NCBI GenBank assembly: GCA_046081905.1
Contig: JBJTWS010000013.1
Span: 1-16,166 of the forward strand
Direction of reading: 5' to 3'
Source: CBW1002 sp046081905
GTDB taxonomy: Bacteria > Cyanobacteriota > Cyanobacteriia > PCC-6307 > Cyanobiaceae
Length of the DNA stretch: 16,166 nt
Position numbers and translations under genes: made by a program. Position 1 is the first letter of the stretch, and each line of letters begins with the position of its first letter. Below are positions 16,107-16,166 of the stretch, one piece after another. The notes below the pieces were generated by a model. It was not told the DNA's origin. It ran no database searches and was given only the letters and a program-made list of their open reading frames with translations.

Positions 16107-16166
16107 GTGCTCGACACCGCAACTGCTGCAACCGATCTCGATCTGATCAGCTTCCTCAAGGCGATC
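16107..16166 (+). CDS. ISAs1-family transposase, copy B (first 20 codons; rest beyond the window)
   Basis: From a GTG at 16107 the frame reads MLDTATAATDLDLISFLKAI. It closely matches AATDLHLISYLKAI in copy A and the usual start of ISAs1-family transposases. The frame is open upstream as far as the terminal repeat, so the exact start is not certain. An ATG at 16084 is in another frame and stops at 16144. Unlike copy A there is no stop just before the homology, so this copy may be intact; its remainder lies outside the window. Confidence 0.6.
   Translation, partial: MLDTATAATDLDLISFLKAI

Overview
The window most likely comes from a high-GC picocyanobacterium of the Synechococcus/Cyanobium type. 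This is inferred from the SecA sequence, the small GNAT gene divergent from it, and the type I secretion operon with a parvulin gene in front. No 16S rRNA or other formal marker is present, so the assignment is by protein resemblance only.

Left half (1-7407, high GC; 42 of 60 bases in the line at 4801-4860). The 5' part of secA is on the minus strand and runs off the left edge. A divergent GNAT acetyltransferase follows, then tRNA-Gly(GCC) on the minus strand. After these comes a tight three-gene operon on the plus strand: a parvulin-like peptidyl-prolyl isomerase, a HlyB-type ABC exporter and a HlyD-type membrane-fusion protein. The exporter carries an N-terminal cyclic-nucleotide-binding-like domain and a catalytically dead C39-like domain. 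Stop and start codons overlap at both junctions. Together these genes form the inner-membrane part of a type I secretion system; neither an outer-membrane TolC partner nor a substrate gene is in the window.

Middle (about 7408-14905, much lower GC; 22 of 60 in the line at 12001-12060). This is a surface-polysaccharide block, all on the plus strand. It holds an ABC-2 permease (Wzm), its ATPase with a C-terminal carbohydrate-binding-like domain (Wzt), a small SAM methyltransferase, a 1016-residue fusion (methyltransferase, methyltransferase, coiled coil, glycosyltransferase) and a second GT4 glycosyltransferase. The composition drop at the end of the HlyD gene and the functional change point to a horizontally acquired or fast-evolving glycan island. 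The most interesting hypothesis is that the fusion protein caps a glycan end and measures chain length, as WbdD does in E. coli O8/O9a, and that the Wzt C-terminal domain reads the cap before export.

Right end (14906-16166). No intact gene is visible. About 450 bp of unrecognised or decayed DNA precede a mosaic of insertion-sequence debris. It contains three copies (one inverted) of a 17-20 bp terminal repeat of an ISAs1-type element, a truncated ISAs1-type transposase, a 70-bp near-palindrome, an IS256-type transposase fragment on the minus strand, and the left end of another ISAs1-type copy that leaves the window. This looks like the scarred edge of the island.
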